Source: Tricholoma matsutake (lineage: Eukaryota; Basidiomycota; Agaricomycetes; Agaricales; Tricholomataceae). Taken from it: 64,000 nt of DNA. Positions 53,957-64,000 of the stretch are shown piece after piece (position 1 is the first letter of the stretch; every line of letters starts with the position of its first letter). Where the stretch lies: contig AP026547.1 in the NCBI GenBank assembly GCA_026075535.2, positions 10,540,001 through 10,604,000 of the forward strand, given 5' to 3'. A program made the position numbers and the translations under genes. The notes under the pieces are model-generated. The model made no database searches and was not told the DNA's origin. It worked only from the letters and a program-made list of their open reading frames with translations.

Positions 53957-54920
53957 CTACCACCTCCACTTCTCCCTCACTGTCTTTGTCACCCTCTCCC
54001 CCAACCATGCCCTCTTCTCCACCCTCACCCTCTTCTCCACCCTCACCCTCTTCTCCACCCTCACCCTCTTCTCCACTTGTGCTCTCCTCCTTGTCATCTG
54101 CCTGCCTTTTCTCCAGATATCTCTGGAAAGCTGCTCAGTCATCCCCAGACTGGTGGATCCTGCATCTTCCCTGCCGGGACTCTCACACCACCCACTCCAC
54201 TTCTTCTTCATCCTCGTCGCTCTCCTCCCCAGTGCTTTTGTCCTCCACCCACTCTGGGTCCAATGCATCCTGGATCTCCTCTATGGACTCCCACACCACA
54301 GTTGCCACCTCACCGAATCCCTTCTTCACCATCTCCATCATCTGCTGCATCATCTCCACATTTTCCCTGCTATTTCCTGTTGATCCCGTTGTTCCTGCTG
54401 TTTTTGCTGCAGGGGCCTCCTGCCCCTCCCACACTACCTCTTTGCACTTGTGTTTGATGTGCGTGCAGTTATTGCACATGCATCCCCTCGTGCCCATCTT
54501 GAAACAAGCAATTTTTTGATATTTGCATCTAGGCCACTTATCAGTAAAAGAAGGCTGGGAAGTAAAACAAGAGACTCACCTTTTGCAAGGCAAGGCAGCC
54601 TGCACCTGCTCCAGACCCTTGGACTCCTCTGACCCTACCCTCGCCTTCGACCTGGCAACTTTCTTCTTCTTTGGGGACTTGCTCCCCTCAGCCTCATCCC
54701 CCAAACCTGTGGCTGCAGCCTCCTTCTTCCGTGCCTCTGCCTGGTGCGCCTCCTCTGCCTTCGCAGCCTCCTCTGCTGCTCTTTGTGCCTCCTGCAGCCT
54801 CTGCTCCTCCTCCCTCGTTGCTTCCTCCTCCAGCTCTCTCATCTCCTGTTCCATTTGCTCCTTCATTGCCTGCTCCCTCTGTTCATGTTGGGCCTTCATT
54901 GTGGCCAATTTGACTTCCAT
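53957..54920 (-). pseudogene. Antisense accessory gene of element D: coiled coil plus Zn2Cys6-like cluster
   Basis: Exon 1 from ATG 54920 to 54580 encodes a long Glu/Ala/Arg coiled coil (QAMKEQMEQEMRELEEEA) and a basic stretch SKSPKKKKVARSKAR, ending LPCKR. Intron 54529-54579 (51 nt; GTGAGT, TTACTGAT, CCTAG). Exon 2 gives CKYQKIACFKMGTRGCMCNN and C-THIKHKC. The spliced Cys spacing is C-x2-C-x6-C-x8-C-x2-C-x6-C, that of fungal Zn2Cys6 clusters. An acidic C-terminal region follows, cut by a TGA at 54183-54185 that is CGA in E. It is convergent with pol. Role unknown; DNA binding is inferred from the cluster. Confidence 0.65.
54529..54579 (-). other. Intron of the D antisense gene
   Basis: 51 nt, conserved in position and borders with 58904-58953 in E. 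Only this splice choice restores an unbroken six-Cys pattern in both copies. Confidence 0.65.
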
Positions 54921-55006
54921 GTTCCATGGAGACTGCTGGGGAGGACATATTGGATAGGTGGTGGGGGTAGGAATCAACATGAAAAGTTTTTCAACCAACT
55001 GCCACT

Positions 55007-55835
55007 AGTGCTTGAAAGTCCAGTTCAGTCCCTGTTTTCTACCCCTTTGGGCTTGAACTGTAGACCAAACCAGTCATCTTTATTTAGAAAACTACAATGA
55101 ACTGAACCGGACCCTACAAAACCAGTCCTACCTGGTTCTATAACTATTATACAACTAACATTATTTTAAACTAAAGTAAAAAATAAATTAGTCCCTCCTC
55201 GCATCTGTGAGCGAGGGTGGTGGTGGTGGTGTGACATGGCAGGCAATATGGATAACAAAACAAAAAAAGCCAAGAGAAGAAAGAAAAGAAACCTTGTGTT
55301 TGCAAGCGAGGGTGGTGGCAAGTGGTCATTGTACAGTGCAGGGTGTCAGTTGGTTGTTGTCGTTGTCATCACCATCTCCCATCAACAGGATGACATGGCC
55401 ATTAGCATCCGCAATCCCCCCTGCGACAGCGGCTCACAGTGGCGGGTGTGGGTGCTGGTTTGTCATTTGTCATTACCTGTTTCAAGGGGAGGTTGTTAGC
55501 AGTGATGTGGCAGCACTAGGTGTTGCAGCATGTACCTTTTTTTTAATTTTTTTAATTTTTTTCCCATTTATTCTCTTTTTGTGGCGTACCATATGTGAGA
55601 GATAAAAGTGTACGCTGTATAGTATGTTTACTGTGCTATTGTCCAAAGCGAATTCTTTGTCATCAGCTTGGAGAGACCACAGTGTGGCTCTCAAGCACTG
55701 TTGGCACTGTAATAAGTGGTGCTGGGCCATGGATAGTGTATGAGTGTGTCATCTCATCTGTATTCATCATTCATTCCCCATTTCTCTCTTGTGCTCCCCA
55801 GCTCCTTTCAGTCCCTTCTTCATCATGGTTCTTCT
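55007..55835. other. Repeat-like region between D and LINE
   Basis: Contains CCGGACCC/CCAGTCC-type repeats (55015-55160) and a CCTCGCATCTGTGAGCGAGG hairpin (55195-) like the K hairpin modules, then the LINE 3' flank. It may be a K-type fragment; no ends found. Confidence 0.35.
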
Positions 55836-57671
55836 ACTAGGGTGGGTATCTCCCTGTATGTGTCTTGTAGGCGGCCAGTTGCGGCTACAAAAGTGAATAG
55901 TGCACATAACATTTTCTTTGTTGTGAATAGCTTTGTCAAGTCTATGTTCCTCCCCCCTGTTGCATTTCATAGTGCTTGCCTGGCTTCTTCATGCACATGG
56001 CAGTGTAGTAATAAGTGTTGTATGGTTTCATCACTCTCTTGGCAGGCTGGGCATTTTGGTGAGTCATTCTTTTCTAAGCAGTGTAGGTGCTTAGCTAGTG
56101 GCGCATGTCCTGTCCTCAGTTGTGTGAGTATACCTTGGTAATGGTGTGATGAGTTGGATGTATTTTCCCGATGGCACATTTGGGTCAGTGTTCTTCATTC
56201 TCTCGTATCTGTATGAGCTTGTCTAGATGCGCTGTGCCCATTGTTTCAGTTTCTCCCTGTAAGCTTGTTTCACTGCCGATGTGCTACGTGGGAGCTTGTT
56301 GCATAGGAACCTTGGTAGGTTGTCCATGCTGCTGCTGCCCTCTGTTATGGCCTTCTTTGCTTCTTCGTCTGCTTGCTCATTTCCCCCCACTCCCTTATGT
56401 CCTGGTACCCATTTGACCTTTATCTTTATGCCACTATGTGTCTTTTGTAGTGCTGTGACGATGTTATGGAAAGCGTCAAAGATGTAATGACCTGGGTTGG
56501 GCTTAGTTAGTGTCATAGCTGTGATAGAAGCCTGATTGTCAATGTATATACAAGCCGACCGTATTCCCCATTCCTTTTTTATCAGCCGTGTGCCTAGTAC
56601 TGTGCCGATTCCTTCTCCTTCATAAACAGTATGGTGTCATGTGGGGCTGAGTTGGTATTGGAGACTGCTCTTTGGTCTTCCTTGTCTGTATAGGACTGTG
56701 CTAGCTCCTACTTTACCTTCCATTCCCGAGCCATCTGTGAAAACCTTTACGTCCACCTCATCATGTGGGATTGATGCTATTGCTTGTTTGATATCCACCG
56801 CAATTTCTGTTTTTACTCCTGGCTTCCATTTTGTATCATATCTGATTGCTTTGATAGTTTCTATTTTCTGTGGCTGGATATTGTACCCATGCATGAGGTC
56901 ATGGAGGGGTGTCGGATGGTGCTTGACTAGACGGCTTGCCACATTCAATACTGGCTTGCATAGTGGGTGCATGGCTGGTATGGTGGCAAGCTGAACTGCT
57001 GCTTGTTGTCTGTGCTTGTCTACTAGCAGTTGGAACAGTAGTAAGTTTGCCATTACTTCTACTGCGTCCATAGGTGCTCATGGCACCTGTGATCATGATT
57101 GCGGTGTGTCTTTGAATTGCTGCTAGCTTTGTTAGTATTGCTCATTTTGTCCCACCTTTGTCCGGAGTCTTTGTGCCCACTTTCTGGTGTGGGGTGAGGA
57201 AAATGTCTGCTGCATAGAGCATTCTGGGGATTGCGATGGATATGTAAAGTTGGTGAAAGTATTTAGCATGTATTCCTTTGGTTGTTCATGCTATCCTGTT
57301 GAACTGGATGATCCAGTCTTGACCTTTACTGAGTGCGGATGCGGACTGTGCTTTCCAGTTTAATTTGTTGTCTACCATCACTCTTAGGAACCTTGTGGTC
57401 TCTTTTGATGGTATCCTTTGGTTTTCTAATGTTAGAGCGTTTCGAGGCATGGGTATTCTTTTCTGGGTGTTGATTGGGTTGGGTGCCATCTTCCTGGTGA
57501 TGTCTAGTAGTTGGAATTTGTTTATGCCGAATTCGCAATTGTGTAGTTTAGCCCATTCGAATACTCCTCCTGTGTGGTTCATTATGTCGCAGAGTTTGGT
57601 ATGTGTTTCCATAAAATCCTTTCCTGTGGCAATTACCGCTGCATCAACCACAAATAGTAGCATTGAGTTGC
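55836..57671 (-). pseudogene. LINE (non-LTR retrotransposon) 3' half: RT end and RNase H
   Basis: Minus strand. RT C-terminal part: SMLLFVVDAAVIATGKDF, where the usual F/YxDD box reads FVVDAA, so the second Asp is gone; HTGGVFEWAKLHNCEFGINK; KETTRFLRVMVDNKLNW. RNase H: VKVFTDGSGMEGKVGAS, ACIYIDNQASI, VKWVPGHKGVGGNEQADEEA, i.e. the D-D-H-D set of LINE RNase H. Cys-rich end CPACQESDETIQHLLLHC, and a C-terminus LCALFTFVAATGRLQ. It carries frameshifts and several TGA codons (for example ahead of TTKGIHAKYF). It is cut on its right by the LTR of E; the 5' half would lie beyond E. Confidence 0.85.
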
Positions 57672-58377
57672 TGTTAAGAACTGATCCTAGAGGCCGCTTT
57701 GGAATCTGATCGGACACTGCAGGTGATGATAGCAGGAGTTTGTCAGGTCAATGCAGATTCTGTGGGAGGGGAAATGGAAAGGACTTGGCTTCAGCTTGTA
57801 AGAAGCTGCACCCTTCACCTCATCTGGTGTCCTAATGTCAAGTCGAGGGTTTAGAGGTAGGAGCGGGAAAGTGTGGGTAAATGCAGGAAGGAGTATGGAG
57901 GGACTTAGATTAAGTTCAGGTGAGGTCAGAACTTCAGAGGGAGACTAGAGGTTGAGTCGAATGGAGTTCAGACTCTTAGAGGACAGAGGTAGGAGTAGAA
58001 TGAGATTTGGATTGACAAGTTAAAGTCGAGTCTATGTCGATATACGAACTGAGGAATACAAGGTGAAACTAACTAAGCTTAAATACTGTAGTCCGGAATA
58101 ATGCGGAACAGGAACGAAAACTGTGGCAGTGTCTCAACTGCGTAGATAAATTATCTAGCGGGAGCCGCACAGGAATCTGTAGTTGAATTTGCAATAGAGA
58201 CGGCAGCCTTGGGAAGGCAGCCATGGATGCTGTACAAGGCAGCCTGGTGCACAGCAGTGTGGGCAGTGCAAGGCAGCCGGGAATGAAATTGGGAGGCGTA
58301 GACAAAAGTTGGGTTCGAGGTGCGGAAAAGGATCGGATGGATGCAGGTTCCGATCGGGTGAGGAACGGTTCTTGACA
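57672..58377 (-). repeat. 3' LTR of element E (706 bp)
   Basis: Plus strand TGTTAAGAACTGATCC...GGAACGGTTCTTGACA. Adjacent purine tract on the element side (minus strand AAGGGGGAAATAC). The left flank is LINE sequence ending GTTGC. Confidence 0.92.
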
Positions 58378-58511
58378 GTATTTCCCCCTTAGTGCCGAGC
58401 CTACGAGGCACATGAGGGTTTGAGTCCAAATGAGGAAGTTGGTTGAAAATTCCAAATGCAGCAATTGGTTGAAAAATTTTGTTGACTTCCTACTCCCATC
58501 ACCTATACAAC

Positions 58512-59510
58512 ATGTCCCTCCCAGCAGGTTCTGCTCAACTCAAGCTAGACGCAATGAAGGCTCAGTATGAACAGAGGGAGTGGGAGATGAAGGAGCAGAT
58601 GGAATGGGAGGTGAGGGAACTGGAGGAGGCAGCAAGGGAGGAGGAGCATTGGGCACAGGAGGCGCAGAAGGCAGCAGAGGAGGCTGCGAAGGCAGAGGAG
58701 GCGCACCAGGTAGCGGCATGGAGAAAAGAGATATCGGCCACAAAACAAGTGGAAAGAAAGCGGATGGCTGCGGCCATGGGTCTGGAGGAGGCAGAGGGGA
58801 GCAAGTCCCCAAAGAAGAAGAAAGTCGCCAAGTCAAAGGTGCGAGTGGGGTCAGAAGAGTCGGAGGGTCCGATGCGAGTGCAGGCCATGTTGCCCTGCAA
58901 AAGGTGTGTAGTTGTTTCCCTTCTCATTGTTCTCTTACTGACAAGTGGCCTAGATGCAAATATCAAAAAATTTCATGTTTCAAGATGGGTGCGAAGGGAT
59001 GTGTGTGCGACAACTGCACATGCATTAAACATAAGTGCGAGGAGGTGGTGTGGGAGGGCCAGGAGGCCCCCGCAGCACAAAAGGTGAGGTCCGTACTGGG
59101 GACCACGGGCCTGGCAGAAAACAGCGGAGAGGTGGCGGCAGCTGGTGAAAGTGGTGAGGAAAGGGTTTGGAGAGGTGGCGATGGTGGTGAGGGAGTCGAT
59201 GGAGGAGGTCTGGGACATGATGGACCCGGAGTGGGGTGCAGATGAAAGCTCAGAGGAAGAGAGTGATGAGGACAAAGAGGAAGTGGAGCAGGCAGTACGA
59301 GAGTCCCAGCGGAAAAGGTGCAGGATCCGCCAGTCTGGGGATGACTGGGCAGGTTTCCAGCAATACCTGGAGAAAAGGTGGGCGGCTAATGTGGAGGAGA
59401 GTGAGGGTGAAGAAGAGGGTGAGGATGGAGAAGAGGGTGAGGGTAGGGAAGAGGGTGAAGTCAGAGGAGAGGGTGCCGAAGCCGGAGAAGGGAGAGAGGA
59501 GGTAGTGTAG
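58512..59510 (+). CDS. Antisense accessory gene of element E: coiled coil plus Zn2Cys6-like cluster
   Basis: ATG 58512. Exon 1 to 58903: coiled coil (EMKEQMEWEVRELEEAAREE, EAQKAAEEAAKAEEAHQ), basic SKSPKKKKVAKSKVRV, then LPCKR. Intron 58904-58953 (GTGTGT, TTACTGAC, CCTAG). Exon 2: CKYQKISCFKMGAKGCVCDN, C-TCIKHKC, giving C-x2-C-x6-C-x8-C-x2-C-x6-C after splicing. A frameshift near 59130 precedes the acidic region EEESDEDKEEVEQAVRESQR and a repetitive EGEEEGEDGEEGEG tail, stop 59510. It converges with pol, whose stop is 84 bp away. Conservation of coding capacity, splice sites and Cys spacing with D argues that it was a real gene of the family. The coordinate span includes the intron. Confidence 0.65.
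58904..58953 (+). other. Intron of the E antisense gene
   Basis: 50 nt with a TACTGAC branch-like motif 14 nt before the acceptor. A different acceptor (ACAAG, 58945) would break the Cys frame. Confidence 0.6.
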
Positions 59511-59593
59511 GGATACAGTCGGATCCAAAAAAAAATCTTTCAATGAAATTTGTTTCTGATTTTAGACCGAGTGAGAGTAACATGAATAGGTCA

Positions 59594-62500
59594 TTAAGCA
59601 GGTAATGTCCCGGGTTTTTGCGGGTAGCAGTTATGAAAATCTGCAAGGAGTTCTTGAGCGTGATCAAGTTCCATAGCGGGTAGCCAGGAGGTTTCCTCAT
59701 CGGTTCCCTGGTAACCTTCCCATCGGACGAGGTAGAGAATCTTACACCGACGTCGATTATTGACCTTGGAGTCAAGGACTTCGGCTACCTCATATTCAAG
59801 CTCGTCATCGATAGTGATGGGAGGAGGTGGAGGTTGTGTCCGATTTGGAATGGTGTTCAGAGAGTGTTTCTCTAGTTGAGAGACATGGAAGACAGGGTGG
59901 ATGGCCCGCATGTGGTCTGGGAGCTGCAGGGTGACTGAGTGAGTGCCTGGGAGGGCGATAATTTCAAAAAAACTGGGGTTCTTTTCGGAGAGTTTTTTGG
60001 AGGGATGGGTGGTGCGGATATTTTCCACAGTGACATATGTGAAATCACCAATGTTGAAGTTGGGTGCAGGTGCCCAATGCTTGTCCACAGGACCTTGATA
60101 ACGTTCTTGAGTGGCTGCAAGTTGTTTCCAAAGTTCCTGTTGAAGGTCGTCTAAATCGACAATGAACTCTCAGGCACGTTGCGAGGCTAAGTCGCATTCT
60201 GGAAAGATGGAAATGTTCGGGTGATAGCCTTTGTTGGCAAAGACAGGGGATATGCCTGTAGAGGCGGCAGGTGCATTGTTGTAGGCAAATTCACCTAAGG
60301 GAAGGAGGTGAGACCAGTCATCTTGCTGATAGTTACAGAAGATCCGGAGGTACTGTTCCAAGGTCTGGTTAACTCGTTCAGTCTGACCATCACCTTGCAG
60401 GTGATAACTGGAAGTGAAGTGGATCTGCATGTCGAGCACTTTTCTGAGAGAGTAGAAGAAATGAGAGACGAACTTGGATCCCCAATCGCAAGTGACGTGC
60501 GATGGGACGCCATGCTTGGAGAAGACATGGAGGATGAATAGGTTGGCTAGTTCTTGGGCCGTGATTTCATTGACAGTTGGAATGAAGATGCCTTGTTTGG
60601 TGAGGCAGTCAATGATGACCAGGATAGTGGTGTGACCAGCGGAGTCGGGTAGTTGTTCAATGAAGTCCATGGAGATGGAATTCCAAGGTCGTTCTGGAAC
60701 TGGAAGTTGCTTGAGAAACCCATAGGGCTTGTGTCGAGGTGATTTGGATCGTTTGCAAGTGGTACAGGATTTGCAGAATTCCTGCACAAAGGTGTGGAGG
60801 TTTGGCCAGACATATTCCCGGCAGACAAGCTGCTGGGTCTTGTTTTGTCCGAAGTGGCCAGAGAGGATATGATCGTGCTTGTACTGAAGGACCTTGAGGT
60901 GAAGATCCGCTACGTTTGGAACATAAATCCAATCAAAGTGGCAGAGAAGACCTGTCTCATCTATGGTCCAGTTGGGGTTGACAGGAGTCAGAAGATGTGG
61001 GGATGATAAGGGGTCAAGGGGTAGGGATGTGCAGATGTCATGGTGAAGTTTCTCAATATCCATGATTACTGCTTGTCGAAGGATGTGTGTGGCAAAATAG
61101 GTGGCATGGAGGGAGGAGGTGAGTTGTTCCAATGTGAATACAGGTCAGAAGTTGGTCAGGTTTACAGAGGCGAAGTCACTATTTCCCCCTTTGTGGTAGA
61201 TGTCCCAACATCTAGTGAGCACGTCTGGCTTGGCCCCTAATTTGCCGGGGCAGAAATGGATGACGAGGTTGAACTGGGAAAGGTATTCAGACCAACGGGC
61301 CTGGCAGCAGGTGAGTAACTTAGTAGTGCTGAAGTACTCAAGAATTTTGTGGTCGGTGACCACATCAACTAGGTTTATGGAACCCTCAAAATACTGCCGC
61401 CAGTGTTTGAAGGCTTCAAAGATAGCCAAGAGTTCCTTGTCATGGGTGTCATAATTTAGTTCAGCAGGGTTAGAGGAGTGGGAATGGAAAGCAACTGGAT
61501 GGATTTCTCCATCTGCAGTGTAAACCGAAAGGATACCAAGGCATAGTTGGAAGCATCGGTTTCGAGCACCATCTGTGAGTCCAGTACCCATTGAGTTAAG
61601 ATGGGCGCATGGGTGAATTCTTGTTTGAGCTTTTCAAAAGCGTCACGGCACTTCTTGTTGAAGTCCCAAGGTGCGGATTTCTGCATCAAGTGGGTAAGTG
61701 GGATGACAATGTCTGAATAGCCATTAATGAAACGGCGGTAAAAGTTGCAAAAGCCTAAGAAGGATTGGATGTCCTTAACTTTCCTAGGCTCGGGCCAGTC
61801 GAGCACGGTTTTGACTTTATCCTCGGACATCCGCAGTCCATCCGGTGAAAGGATGAAACCTAAATATTCAATGGTGTCTTTGTGGAACTCACATGTCTGT
61901 GGAGAGGTGTAAAGTCCATTTTTCCGGAGACGGCAGAGGACTTCCTTAATGTGAGCCCCATGCTGGGACTTGTTGTCTGAATAGATCAGGATGTCGTCGA
62001 GGTACATGATGACACAAACATCCAACATGTCGATGAAGATGTTGTTCATAAAATGCTGGAATGCTGCAGGTGCATTAGTGAGTCCAAAGGGAACCACCAA
62101 CCACTCGAACGATCCATAGTGGGTGTGGAAAGTAGTTTTCCATTCATCACCATCCACGATGCGGACTAGGTGGTAAGTGTGCCGCAAGTCTATCTTGGTG
62201 AACAAGCAGGCTGTTTGGGGAGAGTTGAGGAGGTCGGAAATGAGAGGAAGGGGATAGCAGTCTTTCTTCATAAGACGATTGAGTCCTCGGTAGTTGACAC
62301 AAAGTCGGAGACTACCATCCTTCTTCTTGACAAAGAGGATTGGAGCACCATGCGGAGACTTAGAAGGGTGGATGAAACCTGAGCAGACGTTTTCATCAAT
62401 GAAGACTCATGAAGCTTCTAATTCAGAGGGAGAGAGAGAATACATGCGGCCCAGAGGTGAAGGAGTGTTGTCTTCTGTCTCTGTCTTGAGGTCATAGGAC

Positions 62501-63250
62501 CAATGCAGAGGAAGGGTATCCGCTTTAGTCTTATTAAAGACATCAGCGAATTCATGATACTCGGGCGGAATATCAGAAAGGTTGGATGAGTTAGCAGATT
62601 GGGCAGATAACCCTTCTGGAGTGAAGGTCATCTGAAAAGCTACTGCCCCAGGAAGTTTGCTAGCATGCGCATAAGCGGCAGCATTGATGAAAGAGATGTT
62701 GGGAGGTGTAGACTTAGGAGGAATGGGGGGTTTGGAAAGTGTGGAGGAGTCGAGGATCTCTACCAGAAGGTTCGTGGACAAAGGTGATGTCAGGGGTGCT
62801 GGACCTCTATGATCTGCAGAGCGGAAAGCAAGACCAGTCAATCAATGGATTGTATTGCTTCAGTCAGTTATGACCGAGTAAGGCGGAACAGGAAGAGTCA
62901 AGCGAGGTTACATAGAATGACAAATTGAACACTTCACTGGCAGGAAAGGTGACTGGGAGTTTAACAACCTGAGTTATGGTGGAGTTGCAAGATCCATCAA
63001 AGAGTCGTAAACTGATCGGGTTATTGGATTCCATGCTGAGTTGGTTATCCAACATGAAAGAGGAGTCGAGAAAGCAGTGGGAGAAGCCAGAGTTGATAAG
63101 GGTTCGGAAAGGAGTGGAAGAGTTGGGAAAGGTTAAGAGAATGGTTAGGGAGTCAGGGTCAGAAAGAGTGGACACATTGAGATGAACATAGGCAGCCAAA
63201 TGGGTAAGGTCAATGCAACCCCCAGCCCCAGTGGCTGTATTCTGAGGGTT
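59594..63250 (-). pseudogene. Element E Pol with chromodomain
   Basis: Minus strand. Protease with LINSGFSHCFLDSSF (NSG where D has DSG). [26 protein letters not shown] intact. RNase [10 protein letters not shown], then a four-base loss near 61530 that shifts frame, then VTDHKILEYFS. Integrase complete from CKSCTTCKRS through SMDFIEQLP, HVTCDWGSKF and GDGQTERVNQ. Chromodomain YEVAEVLDSKVNNRRRCKIL, LVRWEGYQGTDEETSWLP. Stops: TGA at 62407-62409 and 61145-61147 (the same codons as in D) and a TGG to TGA near 62862. The protease Asp to Asn change would also inactivate it. Confidence 0.9.
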
Positions 63251-63255
63251 GCAGA

Positions 63256-64000
63256 CTATTTTTCTGAGTCCACAGATTCGGGAATCACAGTGGATGCGCG
63301 GGCTTTTGCGGCTTTAGATGTTGGGCAGTTTCCTGCTATGTGCCCTTCTTCACCGCAGTAGAGGCAGAGTCTTTCCCTCATGCGGCGTTCTTGTTCCTCC
63401 CCAGTAAGCTTCCCATTCTTCCCCAGCTTATTGGAGATGGACGACTTGGGCTTGTCCTGGGGAGTGTTCTTTGTCGTGGAAGACTGCTGGTTTGAAGATG
63501 GGGAAGGAATTTTGGAAGAGTCCTTCCAACTAGAGTTAGTGATATTACTGGAATTCTTTGTTTCAAAACAGGATTCATCTTCATGCATCCAGTAGATGTC
63601 ATCGCTGTCCTGTGCTTTCAAGCACAGCTCTGGAAGAGTGTTGGGTTTACCACCCCAGAGAACTTCTATGCGAAGCCGGAGTGGAAGACCATGGAAATAG
63701 TGGTCACGAAGGGCTGCTTCATTCCAGTTGACCCTAGAAGCTAATTCCCAGAAGTCAATGTTGTATTTCATGATACGACCACCTTTCTTCATTGCTAAAT
63801 CAGAGAGAGCTTTTTCCACATCTCCGACCAGGTTGTGCGGGCCAAAGGTACTTTCCAGCTTGGCGAGGAAAGCTTCATAATTCCACATCCAGTGTGTGGA
63901 ATCAGTCGGGTTGCTCAGACCGGGTTCAAACCAACTGAGAGCTGATCCCTTGAGATAAGAAAGGATAAATATGATCTTTTTCTCATCAGAAGAAAATACG
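63256..64000 (-). CDS. Element E Gag, partial at window edge
   Basis: Open from the right edge to TAG at 63256-63258. [60 protein letters not shown], zinc knuckle [14 protein letters not shown] (C-x2-C-x4-H-x4-C), ends SEK. No internal stop, in contrast to D. The N-terminus and 5' LTR lie outside. Confidence 0.9.
   Translation of the reverse strand, partial: VFSSDEKKIIFILSYLKGSALSWFEPGLSNPTDSTHWMWNYEAFLAKLESTFGPHNLVGDVEKALSDLAMKKGGRIMKYNIDFWELASRVNWNEAALRDHYFHGLPLRLRIEVLWGGKPNTLPELCLKAQDSDDIYWMHEDESCFETKNSSNITNSSWKDSSKIPSPSSNQQSSTTKNTPQDKPKSSISNKLGKNGKLTGEEQERRMRERLCLYCGEEGHIAGNCPTSKAAKARASTVIPESVDSEK

Larger units (their letters stand above)
48052..55006 (+). mobile_element. Element D: chromoviral Ty3/gypsy element with antisense gene, 3' truncated
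   Basis: 5' LTR, gag and pol ending in a chromodomain on the plus strand, then a spliced antisense gene. Homology to the sister copy E stops near 55006 (TTTTTCAACCAACTGCCA), before the polypurine tract and 3' LTR, so the right end has been lost. Many stops make it inactive. Confidence 0.88.
57672..64000 (-). mobile_element. Element E: sister copy of D, continues beyond window
   Basis: 3' LTR at the left, antisense accessory gene, then chromodomain-IN-RH-RT-PR-Gag reading leftward from the window edge. Inserted in the LINE. Better preserved than D, it serves as the reference that shows which codons changed in D. Confidence 0.92.

Noticed and set aside
53957..54268. Separate Arg/Val-rich minus ORF (RVRVEKRVRVEKR type)
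   Set aside because: Frame-shadow of the acidic repeat tail of the D antisense gene.

Overview
The window looks like part of a filamentous basidiomycete (Agaricomycete-type) genome. The grounds are introns of about 50-66 nt with CTAAC or CTGAC branch sites, Ty3/gypsy elements that end in chromodomains, a transposase of the CxC5/CxC6 'KDZ-associated' type that is characteristic of Agaricomycetes, and CpG-type decay of the repeats. I cannot name the species. I see no convincing host housekeeping gene, no rRNA or true tRNA gene, and no CRISPR array. Nearly everything is mobile DNA, much of it nested. The labels R, F, A-E and K1-K4 are mine.

Left half (1-39.8 kb) is one deep nest. The oldest layer I can see is R, a minus-strand Ty3/gypsy-like gag-protease-RT gene that now lies in three pieces (36453-35719, 10905-10547, 2380-1676). 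The gaps are caused by two DNA elements, K4 (10906-35718) and K1 (2381-10546). Each has inverted terminal arms (inner motif TTTACACTCCCCC) and an 8-9 bp target duplication, and the R reading frame is in register across both gaps. K1 is itself split by K2 (4239-9949; 8-bp duplication GTTTTGCA). K2 is the coding member: an unknown 403-aa protein plus a decayed CxC5/CxC6 protein with a DDE-like triad. K3 (37757-39751; GAGTTTGG) is a fourth, non-coding relative. Most arms carry tRNA-like A-box/B-box modules, and the interiors of K1, K3 and K4 carry hairpins followed directly by intron-like sequences. K4 was later hit by retroelement C (11581-18791), by retroelement A (19630-31439, duplication GGAGG) and by a solo LTR of family B. 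A was in turn hit by the complete element B (22743-28792, duplication AAGAC). Element F (1-1626) cuts the end of R at the left edge.

Middle (39.8-48 kb) holds tandem repeats, a second solo B LTR (41449-41871, duplication CCATG) and two uncharacterised protein-coding regions (40606-41397 and 43267-45626). The second is spliced and has a Cys motif resembling fungal OTT_1508-like deaminases.

Right part (48-64 kb) holds two copies of one chromoviral family, D (+, 48052-55006, lacking its 3' LTR) and E (-, 57672 to beyond the window). They flank the 3' half of a dead LINE (55836-57671) into which E inserted. Both D and E carry an extra antisense spliced gene between integrase and 3' LTR that encodes a coiled coil, a Lys-rich stretch and a Zn2Cys6-like cluster. 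C carries a different extra: a small sense ORF with one membrane segment in the envelope position.

Almost every retroelement gene is broken, and mostly in the same way: CGA to TGA or TGG to TAG. This fits C-to-T decay at methylated CpG. The two C LTRs differ at 11 sites by eye, 10 of them CpG transitions.
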